Under the pieces are notes generated by a model that ran no database searches, was not told where the DNA came from, and saw nothing but the letters and a program-made list of their open reading frames with translations. A stretch of 64,000 nt of DNA, taken from Rhynchopus sp. YZ270_cl-10. Lineage: Eukaryota; Euglenozoa; Diplonemea; Diplonemida; Diplonemidae. Position 1 is the stretch's first letter. The number at the start of each line of letters is the position of its first letter. Positions 1 through 11,700 of the stretch are shown here, piece by piece. The stretch covers positions 496,001 to 560,000 of the forward strand of contig OZ037930.1 of the NCBI GenBank assembly GCA_964035575.1, in the 5' to 3' direction. A program made the position numbers and the translations under genes.

Positions 1-679
1 CGGCGAGGGTTGCCTGGAAGATGCTGGGGAAGAGCTTCGAGGTGTTCTGCATGTGTGCGATGACCGCCTTCGCTTCGTCGCATGAGGTTCCACTGCCGGT
101 CACGAATTCGAGGTTTCCGTTCATCCGAAGAGGGGCTGTGAAGGTGCCGGAGCCACGATCCAGATCTCCCAGAACGTGCTGCGCGATTGACTGCATTGCG
201 ACCAATGTGTCCAAGGGTGGGATCGTAGTAGGGCGGGTATCAGAGGCACGAATGGCAGCCATCGCTTCACTGAATAGATCTGTGGTGTTCCCCGAAATCC
301 CGCAGAGCTGAGGACCTGTTGGGTTTTCATTGGTCGGCCACATGGTGAAGCCGCATTCAGAGGGGCCACAGCTGCGGAGGTACGGCGCGAACAGATCCTG
401 CTCTGCGGTGAACCCTTCGGTGCACACCACGTCACGAAGCAGCTCGGTGTAGTCCACCGCCCCTGTCGTGTACCCTGCCGCAGGGAAGTGCTTGTCCGTG
501 CTTGCAAGCCATCCGAAGATCATTGCTAGCACCATGACAGGCGGGAGAAGCATCTCACAGAGACACACCCGAAGGGACCTGGACTTCAGCCGGAGTGTCT
601 TCTTCAGCGCCAGAGATAAGTGTAGCCTGTGCTTCTTCTTCACCTCGTATCCCTGCAGATCAAGCTGCGGTCCCTCCAT
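1..679 (-). CDS. ABCA-type ABC transporter, N-terminal part (gene continues past left edge)
   Basis: The minus frame is open from the ATG at 679-677 to the window edge (226 codons). It begins with a basic segment (LALKKTLRLKSRSLRV) followed by one hydrophobic helix (EMLLPPVMVLAMIFGWLAS). This matches the N-terminus of ABCA full transporters, where a Lys/Arg-rich segment and 'ELLLP' precede TM1. A long Cys-containing, probably extracytosolic, loop follows, as in that family. The nucleotide-binding domains would lie beyond the left edge, so the assignment rests on the N-terminal pattern alone. ABCA proteins move lipids across membranes; the substrate cannot be told here. Pyrimidine-rich sequence lies upstream of the ATG, but the acceptor dinucleotide is unclear. 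Confidence 0.6.
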   Translation of the reverse strand, partial: MEGPQLDLQGYEVKKKHRLHLSLALKKTLRLKSRSLRVCLCEMLLPPVMVLAMIFGWLASTDKHFPAAGYTTGAVDYTELLRDVVCTEGFTAEQDLFAPYLRSCGPSECGFTMWPTNENPTGPQLCGISGNTTDLFSEAMAAIRASDTRPTTIPPLDTLVAMQSIAQHVLGDLDRGSGTFTAPLRMNGNLEFVTGSGTSCDEAKAVIAHMQNTSKLFPSIFQATLA

Positions 680-2920
680 CGTGACGCCTTTGTCTTGTCT
701 TATGTGCAGAGACGCGAAGTGGGTTGGGCGAGAAAAAAAGCAAAGTTGAAAGTGCTAATGTGTAGCTGATTGGGTTTGGTGTGTGTGTGTGTAGGGGGTC
801 ACTGGGGGCATATAGGAAATCAAATTGCCCACTCAGATCTGGCCTTAGGTCACTATTGGAAAGGACTCTGATGTATTTCCACGAATAGCCAGAAGGGCGG
901 ATGGCCCCTGGGGATGGGAAAGCAAAGTTGAAGAAGGTCGTTATTCTTGAGAACACCAGTCAACCTTCATACACACTGTTGATGATGTCCGACGTGCACT
1001 TCCTCGTCTTCCACGGCTTTTACGATACGAGGAGTGTCTTAGGAAGTCGGAAAAGAAGCTAAGAAGAACGACAGGGAGATTAACGCAAAGGAAAACGCAT
1101 GTTGCCATCATGCAAAAGGAATTGATGAAGAAGAATATGAGAAGAAGAAAAAGGGGGGAATAGATACACTATGTTTTGTTAAGGCTTTGAGGGGGCATGT
1201 TTTGTTGTTTTTTTTTGTTGCGGATACTTTTTTTTTTCCTTCTGACAATCGAGAGAGAGAAAATTCGCCATTTTTGTTCTTTTTGTTTTCCTTTTTTTTT
1301 CTTGAAAATCAATTTTCGAGGGGTGCACAGTATTTTCTGTGACCCCCCTTTACTCCCACCATGAAAAAAAAAGAGGAAAAACTTGTCAGATGAATGCACC
1401 CCGCCTCACACATCTTAACAAGCTGCGCTAACAGCTTTAAAAAAAAATACAAAAAAAAGAGAGCTGATTCTGACGTTTCTTCGCAGATTTACAAAAAAAA
1501 AGGGGGGTGAAAGCTGATTCTGTGTTGGTACTCTTGTTGAAATGCAATACAATAATCTGGGCCAGGCACGGTAGCCTGCGCGGGCCCTTAGGGTAGGGTC
1601 CGCGGGGGGTACCCCACAAAGGGTCCAGGCCACCGTGAGCATTTGGTCCTATCTTCTCCTATCCAAACAAATTTGCGTCCATGGGGACTGACCCAACCAG
1701 ACACCTGCCAGACTGAAACCCCTGAAAGCACAGCAACGATACGAAAGGAATCCACAGCAGACACAGTCAGAGATACTACCTAGTGGCGCTACTAATCAAT
1801 ACGACCAGTTTTAGCTTAAGTCTACCCAATGATAATATGATCGTTAGACTATTTCGTAAAACAGCTCATTTCGACTACAGTAGCACCACTCATATCCCCC
1901 CCTGACTGGCCCACCATGGATGGATTTGGTAAAAAAAGGGGAGGGCGGACTACAGTGAAGAAAGGGAAGATTGGGGGGGTGGTGGTGAGGGGGAAAAGGC
2001 CGATACTCTGACCTTCTCCCCCACTAGGTTAAAGTTAGTGTTTTTTTTTTTTTTGGGGGGGTTTTGTTGTTAATTACATAGGACTGCGAAGGTCGGAACG
2101 GAACATTTTTCCGTTCTGATTTTTTTTTTTGTTTTGTTTTGTGTGGGTGGCTGGGGGGGAATAGGGGTAAAACGTGGAGGGAGGAAGGGGTACAGCAAAG
2201 CCACACAATTACAAAGAAAAAAAGAAAAGAAAAGAGAAACAAAAGACTTGAACAAGAGGGGGAAAAAAAAATACTTGAAACCCCCTTATAACGTCCTCGG
2301 GAGCCTTTGTTTTATAAATCGTTCTGATTTTACTCGAAAAAAAAAAAATCCTTCGCACTTTTTTTTTGTGTTTTTTGTTGTTGTTGTTAATCTGAAAACG
2401 GTAAAAGCTCCACTCGAGGAGTACTTTCAGACGTTTTGTTTTACTTTTTTTGAAAACTTGGTTGTATTAGTGTAGACACCCGAGGATGAACTCCACTATT
2501 TTTTTTCCTTTGGGGGGAAGGAGACTGTTGTGGGGCTTTTTTTTGCTCGCATACTTTTGTGTACAATGTTCTTTGTTTTGTTTCGACTCAACAAGATGTA
2601 CCTACTGAGGTAGGAATTTTGTCTGTGAGCTCAAAGAAAAAAATCTCCGTTCTTCTACGCTGTGTATAAATTTGTCATTCTTCGCTCGGCTGCAATAATT
2701 GAGTGTCGTTTTAAAGCCGGGTCTAAAGAGGCTGTTTTGTGTTTTTGGGGTTCGGGTGGGGGTTAAAAAAAGCAAAAGGTAGGGGGGAAATAATTAGATT
2801 CATATACTTTCAGTTCACAGAATTGAAAGTATTTGAGAGGGTCAACACATGCACCCTTTCTCAAAATAAGAAAAAGATAATAAGATCAACCGCAGTCTCT
2901 CCTGCTTAGTTTGTAAGTAA
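680..2920. other. Gene-free intergenic stretch, homopolymer-rich
   Basis: No convincing coding region is visible. The sequence is dominated by A and T runs, a short GT microsatellite near 781 and low-complexity purine tracts. Short ORFs here are Lys/Phe-rich translations of the homopolymers. A GC-rich patch with several short self-complementary pieces lies at about 1560-1640; I cannot assign it. Part of repeat family S lies at 2793-2880. Confidence 0.6.
2793..2880. repeat. Dispersed repeat family S, copy 1
   Basis: This stretch matches 57526-57610 closely. It carries a hairpin (ATACTTTCA paired with TGAAAGTAT around a short loop), then GAGAGGGTCAACACA, then a second small hairpin (GGGT/ACCC) and an A-rich tail. 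A shorter relative (GAAAGTATTTGACAGAATA with the same A-rich tail) lies at 17471-17505 and 30442-30475, next to the LINE-tail repeat. Confidence 0.7.
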
Positions 2921-2921
2921 T

Positions 2922-2999
2922 GTTTTTTTTTTATATAAATTGTTTGAAGTAGTGTAGTTGCCTCGGGTTGTGTTGCCACAGTTGGTGCAAATCTCCACT
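2922..2999 (-). repeat. SINE-like repeat family N, copy 1
   Basis: Read on the minus strand this is a 60-nt core (GGAGATTTGCAC..., AACTGTGGCAACACA..., CCGAGGCAACTAC...) ending in AATTTATATA and an A run. Other copies lie at 3350-3424 and 15901-15978. The conserved core with a 3' poly-A tail is a short retroposed-element layout. All three copies have the same orientation as the genes. Confidence 0.65.
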
Positions 3000-3124
3000 T
3001 TCTTTTTTTGTATTTTGGTAATAGACAGAGACTTGCCACTGCCTACCGGATTTTTTTTTCCAGGATGACAAACCCTATGGAGTGCTGTACAAAGTTGTCA
3101 ACATAGGCTCAAGTCTGTCTTCAA

Positions 3125-3160
3125 TCAAAAAAACCTCTTGTGCTTAGGCACCGAAGAAAA
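3125..3160 (-). repeat. Degenerate LINE 3'-tail repeat
   Basis: On the minus strand GGTGCCTAAGCACAAGAGG resembles the first half of the LINE 3'-tail hairpin at 8729-8766. The second stem half is replaced by a T run. It lies about 640 bp past the proposed 3' end of the 3800-7965 gene. Confidence 0.35.
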
Positions 3161-3349
3161 GAGAAGAGAAAAAAAAAGTGAGGGATATAAAATGGGGAAA
3201 GGGTGGGAAAGAAAAGGAACGAAAAATTTTGAACACATTGCTGTTTTCTTGGAAAAAAGTTTGATGAAAAAAAGTCTGTTTGCTTTTTATGCATCATCAC
3301 AGCAATTGAAAAGATGAACAGGAGCTTAGCTTTGGCTATTTTTTAGCTT

Positions 3350-3424
3350 TTTTTTTTTTTTTTTGATAAATTGGAGTAGTGTAGTTGCCTCGGTTGTGTT
3401 GCCACAGTTGTGCAAATCTCCACT
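3350..3424 (-). repeat. SINE-like repeat family N, copy 2
   Basis: Same core as 2922-2999, about 430 bp away, ending on the minus strand in CAATTTATC and a run of about 15 A. It differs from copy 1 by small indels. Confidence 0.65.
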
Positions 3425-3799
3425 GTCACATTTTTTTTTAACACTTTGTGGGAGTATAAAATACATATTGTCGACAAAAAACCACTTTACACAAAATGAG
3501 CCAAGACTCTGTCTGAGCCTACATACGATCATCACTTTACACATTATACAATACAATGTAGCGCCTTGTGAAATTAACACAGGCACAGAAACCAACTTTA
3601 AGGGGAAAAACCCTCCCCCCCCGCTGCTGCTGTTCCCCCCTTCCGTTTCGCAAGGGGGAGACCTTTTTTTTATTAGTTCCCAAACCCAGTCATCCCAAAA
3701 AAAAAATTCAAGAACAAGAGAAATTAGGTATTGAGTGCTGACACCCTCCGGCTGACCCACGTACGATGCCAGCCTCAGGATCAGAAAAAAGACTCCACT

Positions 3800-6700
3800 T
3801 TACGGCGGCCGCGATCCCTGCGACCCACCTGAAAAGTTTTTTTGAGGGGGTGAATTGGCGACCGTATCTGAGAGGAACTATTTTTCTCCTTTTAAGCTAC
3901 GCTTTGTAGGTAAAAAAAAAAGAATACATACATTCCGAACCCACACTTCCCCCACGCTTAGGTGAGAGTGGTGGTCTGTGTACAGGCGAGGTCGGCTTGT
4001 TCGCACCCCCATGGATAATAACACGCGCAGAGCTGCTACTTCCCTCTGGGACTGTGCTTTCAGCTTCATGGCTTTGTGGCGCCTCCAGCACAGGGGCCTC
4101 TTGAGGTGGTGGCGGCGGGCGTCTGTTGGGGACGGGTGTGGACCCGCCGCTCCATACAGCAGAGAGAGGCGCTTTGTCGACAATGAGCGTGCCATGGGGA
4201 AGGGCATTCTCGGAATAGAGCTTGCGTGCGGTGAGCGAGGACTGCGAGCCTACTGTGTCGCGGCTCCGCTGTGGCAGAAAGGGGGGGTATAAGGTTACGT
4301 GAATTTATACATACCGCTGGACTCACGTTGTTCGAATACACCCTCAGGTCCGACGCATCTATCCGCGTATGCAGGGTCAGCTCCACCGCCGTCAGCATCC
4401 CCTTCCCCCCTGCCACAGACCGCTGCGTCACGGTGCCTACCTGACCGGCCTGCACACCCCCTCCTCCTGCATGGTCTGGAAGCGGCGGCGGGGGGCGCAA
4501 CACCGGCCCACCTACACTGTGCGCCCCGGATAGTGGTGTGTGTGCCGCATAGGATACCGGCATCTGATCTATCGGGTCGGTTGTGTTCGGCAGCTCCGCA
4601 GTGCTGGTTGCGGCGGAGTAGAGCATCGAGGTGGTCGCCGGGTCGGAGGTGTTGTGGAACTGATTCAAAGGGTTTTCTACAGAACGGTGCGATACGGTGC
4701 TGTACACATCGTCTGCCGGCCTCTGAAACACCGTCACCCTCCCTGGAACATGCGGAGGACTGTCCGGAACTGTCTTTGGCGTTTCAATTTCCCTTTGTCT
4801 CGGCGTTCTGATATACCTCTCCTTCTTCGACGGCAAAGGAGACGGCAAAGTCAAAGGCGACCCTGTCCGCCTAGGCAATGAAGGAACTGCAGGGGGAGGC
4901 GTATTGCGGGTAAACGGGGTGAACACCCGGTTTGACACTTCATCAATCATTTGCTTCACGACATCATTTCTAAGCGGGCTCTCTGTCATCCTATAAGGCA
5001 CCGGAGGAACCGCAGGACCCGGAGTAGCGCTGGTACGACTCAGCATAGAGAGGCTATTCTGTGCGTACATTGCGGCAACAGAAGAATTATGCGCTACCCT
5101 CGCCATTCTTGGAGGAGGCGGAACGCCTGACATCGATTTCTTTGGACTCAAAACGTTGCCTAAGATGTCGGACCTCGCTGCGTCTTCAATTCTCTCTCTC
5201 GCCCTCGCTTCTATCGCAGAGACGCTTCCGGTGATGACGATATTACGGCCTGATGATTCGGACTGCTCAAGATCAATTCTCTCACGCAGCTCTTCCTCAA
5301 GAAGAGACGCCCCGCAATGCGAGAAGTAGTCATCCACGCAGGCTTGACGCCATTTTTCGAGAAGTGGCGGAAGAAGTTCCAATTCTGGAGCTGCGTAGAT
5401 GTCAGCCTCACGGCGGAAGGGGAACGAAGCGGAAGAAGGATAATCATGAATTGAGCGTGGACTGCGAGTAGGGCTTCTCGAAACAAGATCATCCACGGTG
5501 GGGTAAGCAAGGTAGTGCAGCATCTCACGGATGGCGGAGACTAATGCATTGTGGATATTATCCTGCGCTTCGATCTGCTGCGCCCTGAGCCGCCCCTCTC
5601 TCTGAAGCAACGCTGTTACCTCCCTTTCATTACAGTCCATCTGGACTACACCAATCCTTTCCATTCGTTCTCCATGCTCGAGGTTCTGCAATCTCGCTCG
5701 CTTCTCTTCATGCATTAAGGCAGCTAATTGAACTGCGTTGGTCGAAGTATCGCTGGAACGTCTGTCAGTTACATTCCCTTCCGCAAGCTTCGTTAATGCC
5801 TCAGAAAAGACGGTCATAACCTTGCCTACCGGGTCTCTCGGGGGAGTAGCTGGTGCAGGGGACTTTGCGGGGTGGATTGGTGTGGATAGCGCGGTGGGGC
5901 TAAGCTCTGCTCGTCTTTGCTGTTCTGCGGCAAGGCGCTTGAGGTCTCGCATATTCTCGATCAATTCGGAGACCTCTCCAAGGGCAGGGGAGGTAGGGCT
6001 TTTTGGAGGATTCTTCTCTAGAGATGACATTTTATGAATGGAAGTGTCGATTGGAAGGATTGGAGCTACCTCAGGTTTCGAGGTGCTTCCACCAGAAGAT
6101 GGAGACGGAGTAAAATCCGTTCTCGCCTCCGCCCCATCCGGCAGTGACGACGACGCTGCATCACTCTGTGGCACTGCCGTTTTCGGCAACCCCACCCAGG
6201 TTCCACTCACATTAGGGGGAGAAGGCGCGGCAGAAGGAGTACCCGAATCGCCACTTACCACAGGAGGTGCGACATTTGCAGGGACATTCATAACTCCAGG
6301 CACCTCAGGTCCTTTTGCATTGACGCTTCCAACAGGGGTAGTATCCTGGCGGAAATCAAACGATCCTCTCTGCGGTGATGATGGAGAAGGCGGCGATGCG
6401 ACCATTGCATGAATCGGGGTGTTTGGAGACGCAGAGCGTTCTCTCGGGGAGGATGAATCCCTTCTGTGTGAAGGAAGCACCTCCACGGGGCGGGGCGTCG
6501 CCGTCACGGCAGGGGAGGAGCGGGCGGAGGCGGTTTGAGACTGCACCGTGCCAGGCGCTGTTTCGTCGGCACCGCTGACGCTGTTATGTCTTGGCATTAA
6601 TTGAGGAGGATGCCTCGGTGAGGTTGGCTGCGATCTCGGCAAAACTGCAGGCGAAACCGCAGGAGGAGGTACCACACTCCCTACCCTCCTTTGTTGCAAC

Positions 6701-7965
6701 GCCGCAGGCGAACCTGATGCAGCAGGTGGTTGGCCTTGAGGGGATCTATTCCGCAACGCCTGTTGTCTAACCTGATGTGCCAATCTCTGCGCCCCGTTTG
6801 TTGGAGTAGGAGGTTGAGAAGAACGGCTCCTAGGGGTCCCAACTCCGGGGTGTGGAGGGTGCTGTGGTGGATGCTGTGGTACTGCAACCCTTTGCGGTCC
6901 GACCCCCCCAGGGCGTACCCCAACCCGGCGTACCAAATCTGATGCCGCTGATGCGCCCTGAGGTCTCTGTTGCTGCTGAACCGGTCTGGTCCCAATATTT
7001 ATCGGCCTCCCCCTCCCCCCTCGCCCAGCCCCCATTATCATATTGTGCACCACACTGCTTACCCCAGCTCTTGGGGATCTTGGGGGTGATTGGCTATGTG
7101 TATTGGAGCGCACTGCCGCGGCATGGACAGCAGCGTGCGCTGCGACAGACGCAGCCACCCCTGAAGTGCTTGGCGCTCTGACCACCCCACGCCCTCCGCT
7201 TAAAGACGGCGCTCTCGCGACAGAAGGCGCAGCGCTCAGAGAAGGGGACCGACCAGTTGCAGACCCTGCATGGCTCGCTCTCGCACCTAATGAGCTTTGT
7301 GGAGATGCGGCGACTCTCGGAGACTGTCGAGAATGCACCGACGGAGCCAACGAACCCGACCTCGTTGGAGGCACTGAATGAGGTGACCCAGGGGGTGGTG
7401 CGCCCCCTGCCCCTTTCCCTGCAACCTTTGGTGGGGCAGCAACATGAGTTGGACGCACTGCAGGTGGAGGTTCCACTCTGTCTCTAGAAGGCAAAGAAGG
7501 GGTCGGGCTAACCGGCTGTGTTATCCCCGATTCTGGAACAACAGTGGTGGTGGTCGTAATGGTGGTAGTGGTCCCGACAGGTGGGGGTTGTACCGGGGCT
7601 GCGGTTTTGTCCTTCTTTGGTTTCCCTTTCCAAAGGTTTTTTATGCGCTTCCCAATGCTCACGGACCGTTTTTTGGAAGCATTTAGATCTTCTGTTGCAG
7701 GGGTGGTGGTGACTTCGGTCGTCTTCGGGGCTGGTGTGATCACCTCTTCCACAGGGTGTCCTGAAACATCTGCGACTTCAACCGCAGCGGGTGTCGCAGT
7801 CGCTGCAGGTGGTGCCGCAGTGGCAACTGGGGCTGCAGCAGGCGCAACGAGAGGAGTCCCAACGGGGGTCGGATGAACAGATGCAGGGGCGGAAGGGTGT
7901 TCCAGGTGTTGCGGTGGTGGCGCTGTGGTTGGCGCTGCTGCGGGCTCGACGGCGGGGGTGGACAT
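3800..7965 (-). CDS. Large Pro/Ser/Ala-rich protein with helical middle region, two small introns
   Basis: I do not recognise the family. Proposed exons are 7965-4315, 4268-3932 and 3828-3800 (1338 aa). Intron 1 (46 nt) has donor GTATGT and acceptor CCACAG. Splicing moves the reading into a frame that continues in the same Pro/Ser style. Intron 2 (103 nt) also starts GTATGT and ends TTTTCAG; without it the protein ends at 3897. An alternative donor GTGAGT lies 12 nt upstream of intron 1. The protein has an Ala/Pro/Thr N-terminus, a basic patch near residues 95-120, a long disordered Ser/Pro/Arg/Gln region, and helical segments near residues 690-720 and 770-850. It could be a scaffold or cytoskeletal adaptor. 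Confidence 0.6.
3829..3931 (-). other. Possible intron 2 (103 nt) of the Pro/Ser-rich gene
   Basis: Donor GTATGT at 3931-3926 is followed at once by a T-rich run. The acceptor TTTTCAG ends at 3829. It is phase 1, and the last exon would encode about ten residues ending GSRPP. Support comes only from donor and acceptor likeness to the other introns. Confidence 0.4.
4269..4314 (-). other. Intron 1 (46 nt) of the Pro/Ser-rich gene
   Basis: Donor GTATGT at 4314-4309, acceptor CCACAG ending at 4269, with a C/T-rich stretch just before it. It is phase 0. Reading straight through gives a Cys/Arg-rich tail unlike the rest of the protein, while removal restores the Pro/Ser-rich style. Confidence 0.6.
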
Positions 7966-8019
7966 TTTGCGGCGAAGGAATGTCTTAACTTAATATGGCG
8001 TGTATTTGCTTTTTCGTGT

Positions 8020-8470
8020 CAAAAATAAATACAACAACCCGCTCAGGCCACGAGGACCGTGTGACTGTCGTTCATGGACAGCCTTGCTCTCTGGAGGTAA
8101 TAGGGTGGGGTGGTGGTGGAGGGAGGAGGGAGGAGGCAGATTGAATTCTTGGGGAGTGGTAAGATTGAAAGGAAAAGGGTGGAAAGAGAAGGGGGTTCTT
8201 TTTGTCCGTAGTCAAACGGATGGGTGGGCTAGAGGTGAGGGGGTGGGGAGGAAGCAAATGGTAAAAACGGTCATCGAATTTACTGTTGTATTTCCTTGGG
8301 TTCTGCATTGTTGTCATCAAACAAACAGAGGTGGAATTCTTAGATCGCGGGAAGACGAACTTCGAAAGCATTTTGACAAGAATGTCTTCATCAAGAACAA
8401 AGCAGGGCTGTGAAGGAGGAAAGAACAAAAAATAAATACAACAGCCCGCTCGTAACAGTACCTTGGTACA
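8020..8470 (-). repeat. Two copies of dispersed repeat family R
   Basis: Minus-strand copies lie at about 8024-8050 (weak) and 8430-8470. The second contains GTACCAAGGTACTGT, ACGAGCGGGCTGTTGTATTT and an AT-rich end. Related copies are at 33235-33300, 51163-51205, 57741-57785 and 60782-60835, all on the minus strand. The stretch between the retrotransposon and the 3800-7965 gene is otherwise without a supported gene. Confidence 0.5.
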
Positions 8471-8773
8471 AATGAAATGATGTTGTGGTGGTTTCGCCGG
8501 AAGAAAACAACGGTGCAACCACAAGGAAAGAACCACAAATCAAATCTTTTACTCCACTGTCGTGTAAGGACAGAATAGTCCCCCATATCCGTCCGGCCAA
8601 CAGGAGGGAAATCCAGACGGCACATTCCACCCCCCGGAGTGCAAGGAAAATTTAATGTCCTTCACCTACCCCCTAAACAAAGGGGGTGAATAAAGAGAGT
8701 CGAACAAACAAAAGAAAGAAAAGTTTATAAGATGATCCTAAGCCTCTCGTGCTCAGTCACCTTATCATATTCG

Positions 8774-11700
8774 TTATCGCACAGCTTCAGCTGCGCTGGC
8801 TTCTACAAGTTTGTTGTCAGGGATGATGTCATTTCCCCAGCCGGAGTTCGTAATTTTGGCACGTACGATGACGTGTTCGAGCATGTGCATAGTGTAGCGC
8901 GGGTACGTAAAAACTGGGCGACGGTCGTAGCCAATAAGTCCGGGTGCGCCAATGGACCGGAGGCCCCGTGAGGAGGAGATGGCAGATGCAGGAAATGGGT
9001 TTTGAATCCCAAGGGCTTTGCACAGGCGGTGAAGCTTGTTGAGCAATGTGCGCAAGGCGGCGGCCCGTTCTCTAATGTTAGAGGTTGGCCGGAGAACGTA
9101 GATCCTGTGGAAAATTTCCAGGTCAATGGCAAGTTCCACGCATGTCACAGGCAGGTTGGCGGTGCTCCATTTCAGGGAGGAGGCCCATAGGAGCATTTGC
9201 TTCAGTTCGCGGCGCTTCTGCTTGCATCTCGGATCATCGTCCTTCCCAAAGAAAGGGGCGAGCTGCCGGTAGATGGCCTCCTGGTATGGGGGCGCATCGA
9301 ACACTTCAAAGTCCATACGCCATGGGTGGCGTGCAGGCGCTGTGGTCGTCCGCGAGGACAGGTGATCATCTACTGCGGTGGTGACGTCCAGCAGGTATCT
9401 CTGCATGTCGGTTACTACGTGCTTGGGCGTGTTCATGGGAGCTATGCCATGCATAGCCAGGCAACTCGGGGTGTTCGGGCCGATCCTGTCGAGGAGAGGG
9501 CGGTGCGCTTCCTTCACGTTAGCAGACACAGTGTGCGGGCAAGTCCACAGCAGGTGCTTCGCCAGCCCGGAGGTTGGTGTGAGGCATAAGGGGCACTGAT
9601 TCACTTCGAGGTGTATGCCACCTCTCTTTGTTGACTCGTATAGGCACAGCACCGTAGGGTGCGCGTAGAGTATCCCATCGCAGATGATACGTCGGAGGCG
9701 GTAAGCTAGCAGGGGGTGGGACCACTGCAGTTGGTCGTGCAGGTACGTGGTGTCGGCGAGGTTGACACCGTATTGAGCGCCGTCGTAAGTCGGTCTGTCC
9801 AAGGCAAGATCTGTGAACTTCTGTCGTCGGACGATTTCGCGAATGGCGTGGTGTCGTTCACCTGGCGCGAGAAGACCTAGGGCGTGTGTCTTCTCTTCTT
9901 CCACGGGGGCACTCGAGAGCTCCGTAACGGTTGTTAGGTCGTCACACCATCTCACGCCTGTCAGTATGCTAGTGGAGGTCATGTTGCCGACCGGCCCGTG
10001 GGGGCGGAAGTCCCAGCCTCCTCCTGCGTTGTACCTCTTGTGTATCGACAGGCATCGTTCTCTCAGTGTTGCGTCAAATGCTATGTGGTCAAGCACGACG
10101 TTCATGGACCGGTTGCAGATGATGGCAGCCGGGTCAGTGCGGTGGCTCTTCAATAAAACGGTGCGTATTGCGAGGCCTGCGCGTGTCCCATAGTCACTGC
10201 CCCAGAGGCAGGTGTTGACGGCGGTGGAGAGTTCCTTCAAGCTAGACTGCGAGGGCAGAGCGTACGGGACCTCATACAGCGCACCCGGGAGGATGCATTC
10301 TGACACAATTCTATACTTGTGGTAGAAAGCCAGCGGCATACATCGTAGGCGTTGCAGGGCTGCAATGGCCTTGCGGACTCGTTCCGGAGAGGAGCGTCGA
10401 GAGTGCTTCGAGCAGTAGAGGTAGACCCCTAGGATCTTGACCTTCACCAGTGTTTTGTACCTGTGACCTGTGTTCGAGACAAGAGTGCTGGTGAAGCTCT
10501 CACGTGATCCAAATGCAACGGTTTTGGTGTCGTTAAGTTTCATTCCGGTGATGGCACAAAACCTCTCCACAATGCGCAGGCATGGCTCTAAGCTGTTCAT
10601 CGACTTCCGTGACAGGAGGGTGATGTCGTCCGCGTACGCACGTGAGCAGGTGTTCTTGCAGCTGTCCAGGTCCTTCAGCAGCACTGCGACGAGCGCATTA
10701 ATCAAGACGACGCTGATGGGGCATCCTTGGAGGATGCCGTTCGTCACTCTGAACGGGGTACCCACGCCAAGTGGAAGCTGGAACCTACGTTGAAGTTGCT
10801 CGTACATGGTGCGGAGCGGCTGCAGAATGCGGGGGTGTAGCCCTAGTCGTGCTGCGAGCTCGAGGGTAAGCTTCTGGGGGACACGGTCAAAGCACTTAGC
10901 AAAGTCAAGTGCCAGGCCGTACAGCGGTTCTCCGCCAGACAGTGCGTCTTCCAGCTGCGTGCAGATGTCGAAGAGGACGTTGTGAGCCCCGTGGCGAGGG
11001 CGGAAGCCGTGTTGGTCCTTGTGAACCCAGGTTTCTTGCCACTTCTGGATACTACGTACTCGTGCTGACGCCCAGAGTCTGTAGACACTGCTCGTCACGG
11101 TGATCGGGCGGTGGTCCAGCGGGTCCTTTCCCTCTCCCTTTGGAGTGAGCGTCACGATCGCAGTTAGCAACGCTTCAGGCCACGTGCCGGATTCTTCGAT
11201 CTCGTTGAACGTTGTGGCAAACGCATTCAGCAGGACCACAGGAAGGCGCTTCAGCTCACCCATGCGCCACCCATCGACACCACATGCGCCTGACTTCTTC
11301 TTACTCTGCAGAACGCGGTCCAGGTCCTCCCCAGTGAGAGGGAGCAAATCCATGTTGTGCTTCGCTACATGTTTCCCAAACACAGCATCAAAGTCGTCAT
11401 ACTCCGGTTCAGGGCACTCGCGGTAGAGCTGGAATACAGATTTCCACTCTTCCTGGAGGATGGCATCCATCTCTTGTGCGTTGGCCGTCAGGGTCCCGTC
11501 TCTTCTAGCCACAGCCAGCAGATCGTCCGGCAGGGTACCCCTGCAGAAGGCCGTGAGCTTCTTCCGGTCCACGTCGAAGTTGTGCACCGCCTTCAGCTTC
11601 AGTTGCTTTTCCCTGTAGACTCGATTGTCCCTGCCCAGGTCACTCGCCAGTGTCGCAGAGGAAGTGTGGAGGTCCGCTGCTAGCGTCAGCTGCTCTGCTA

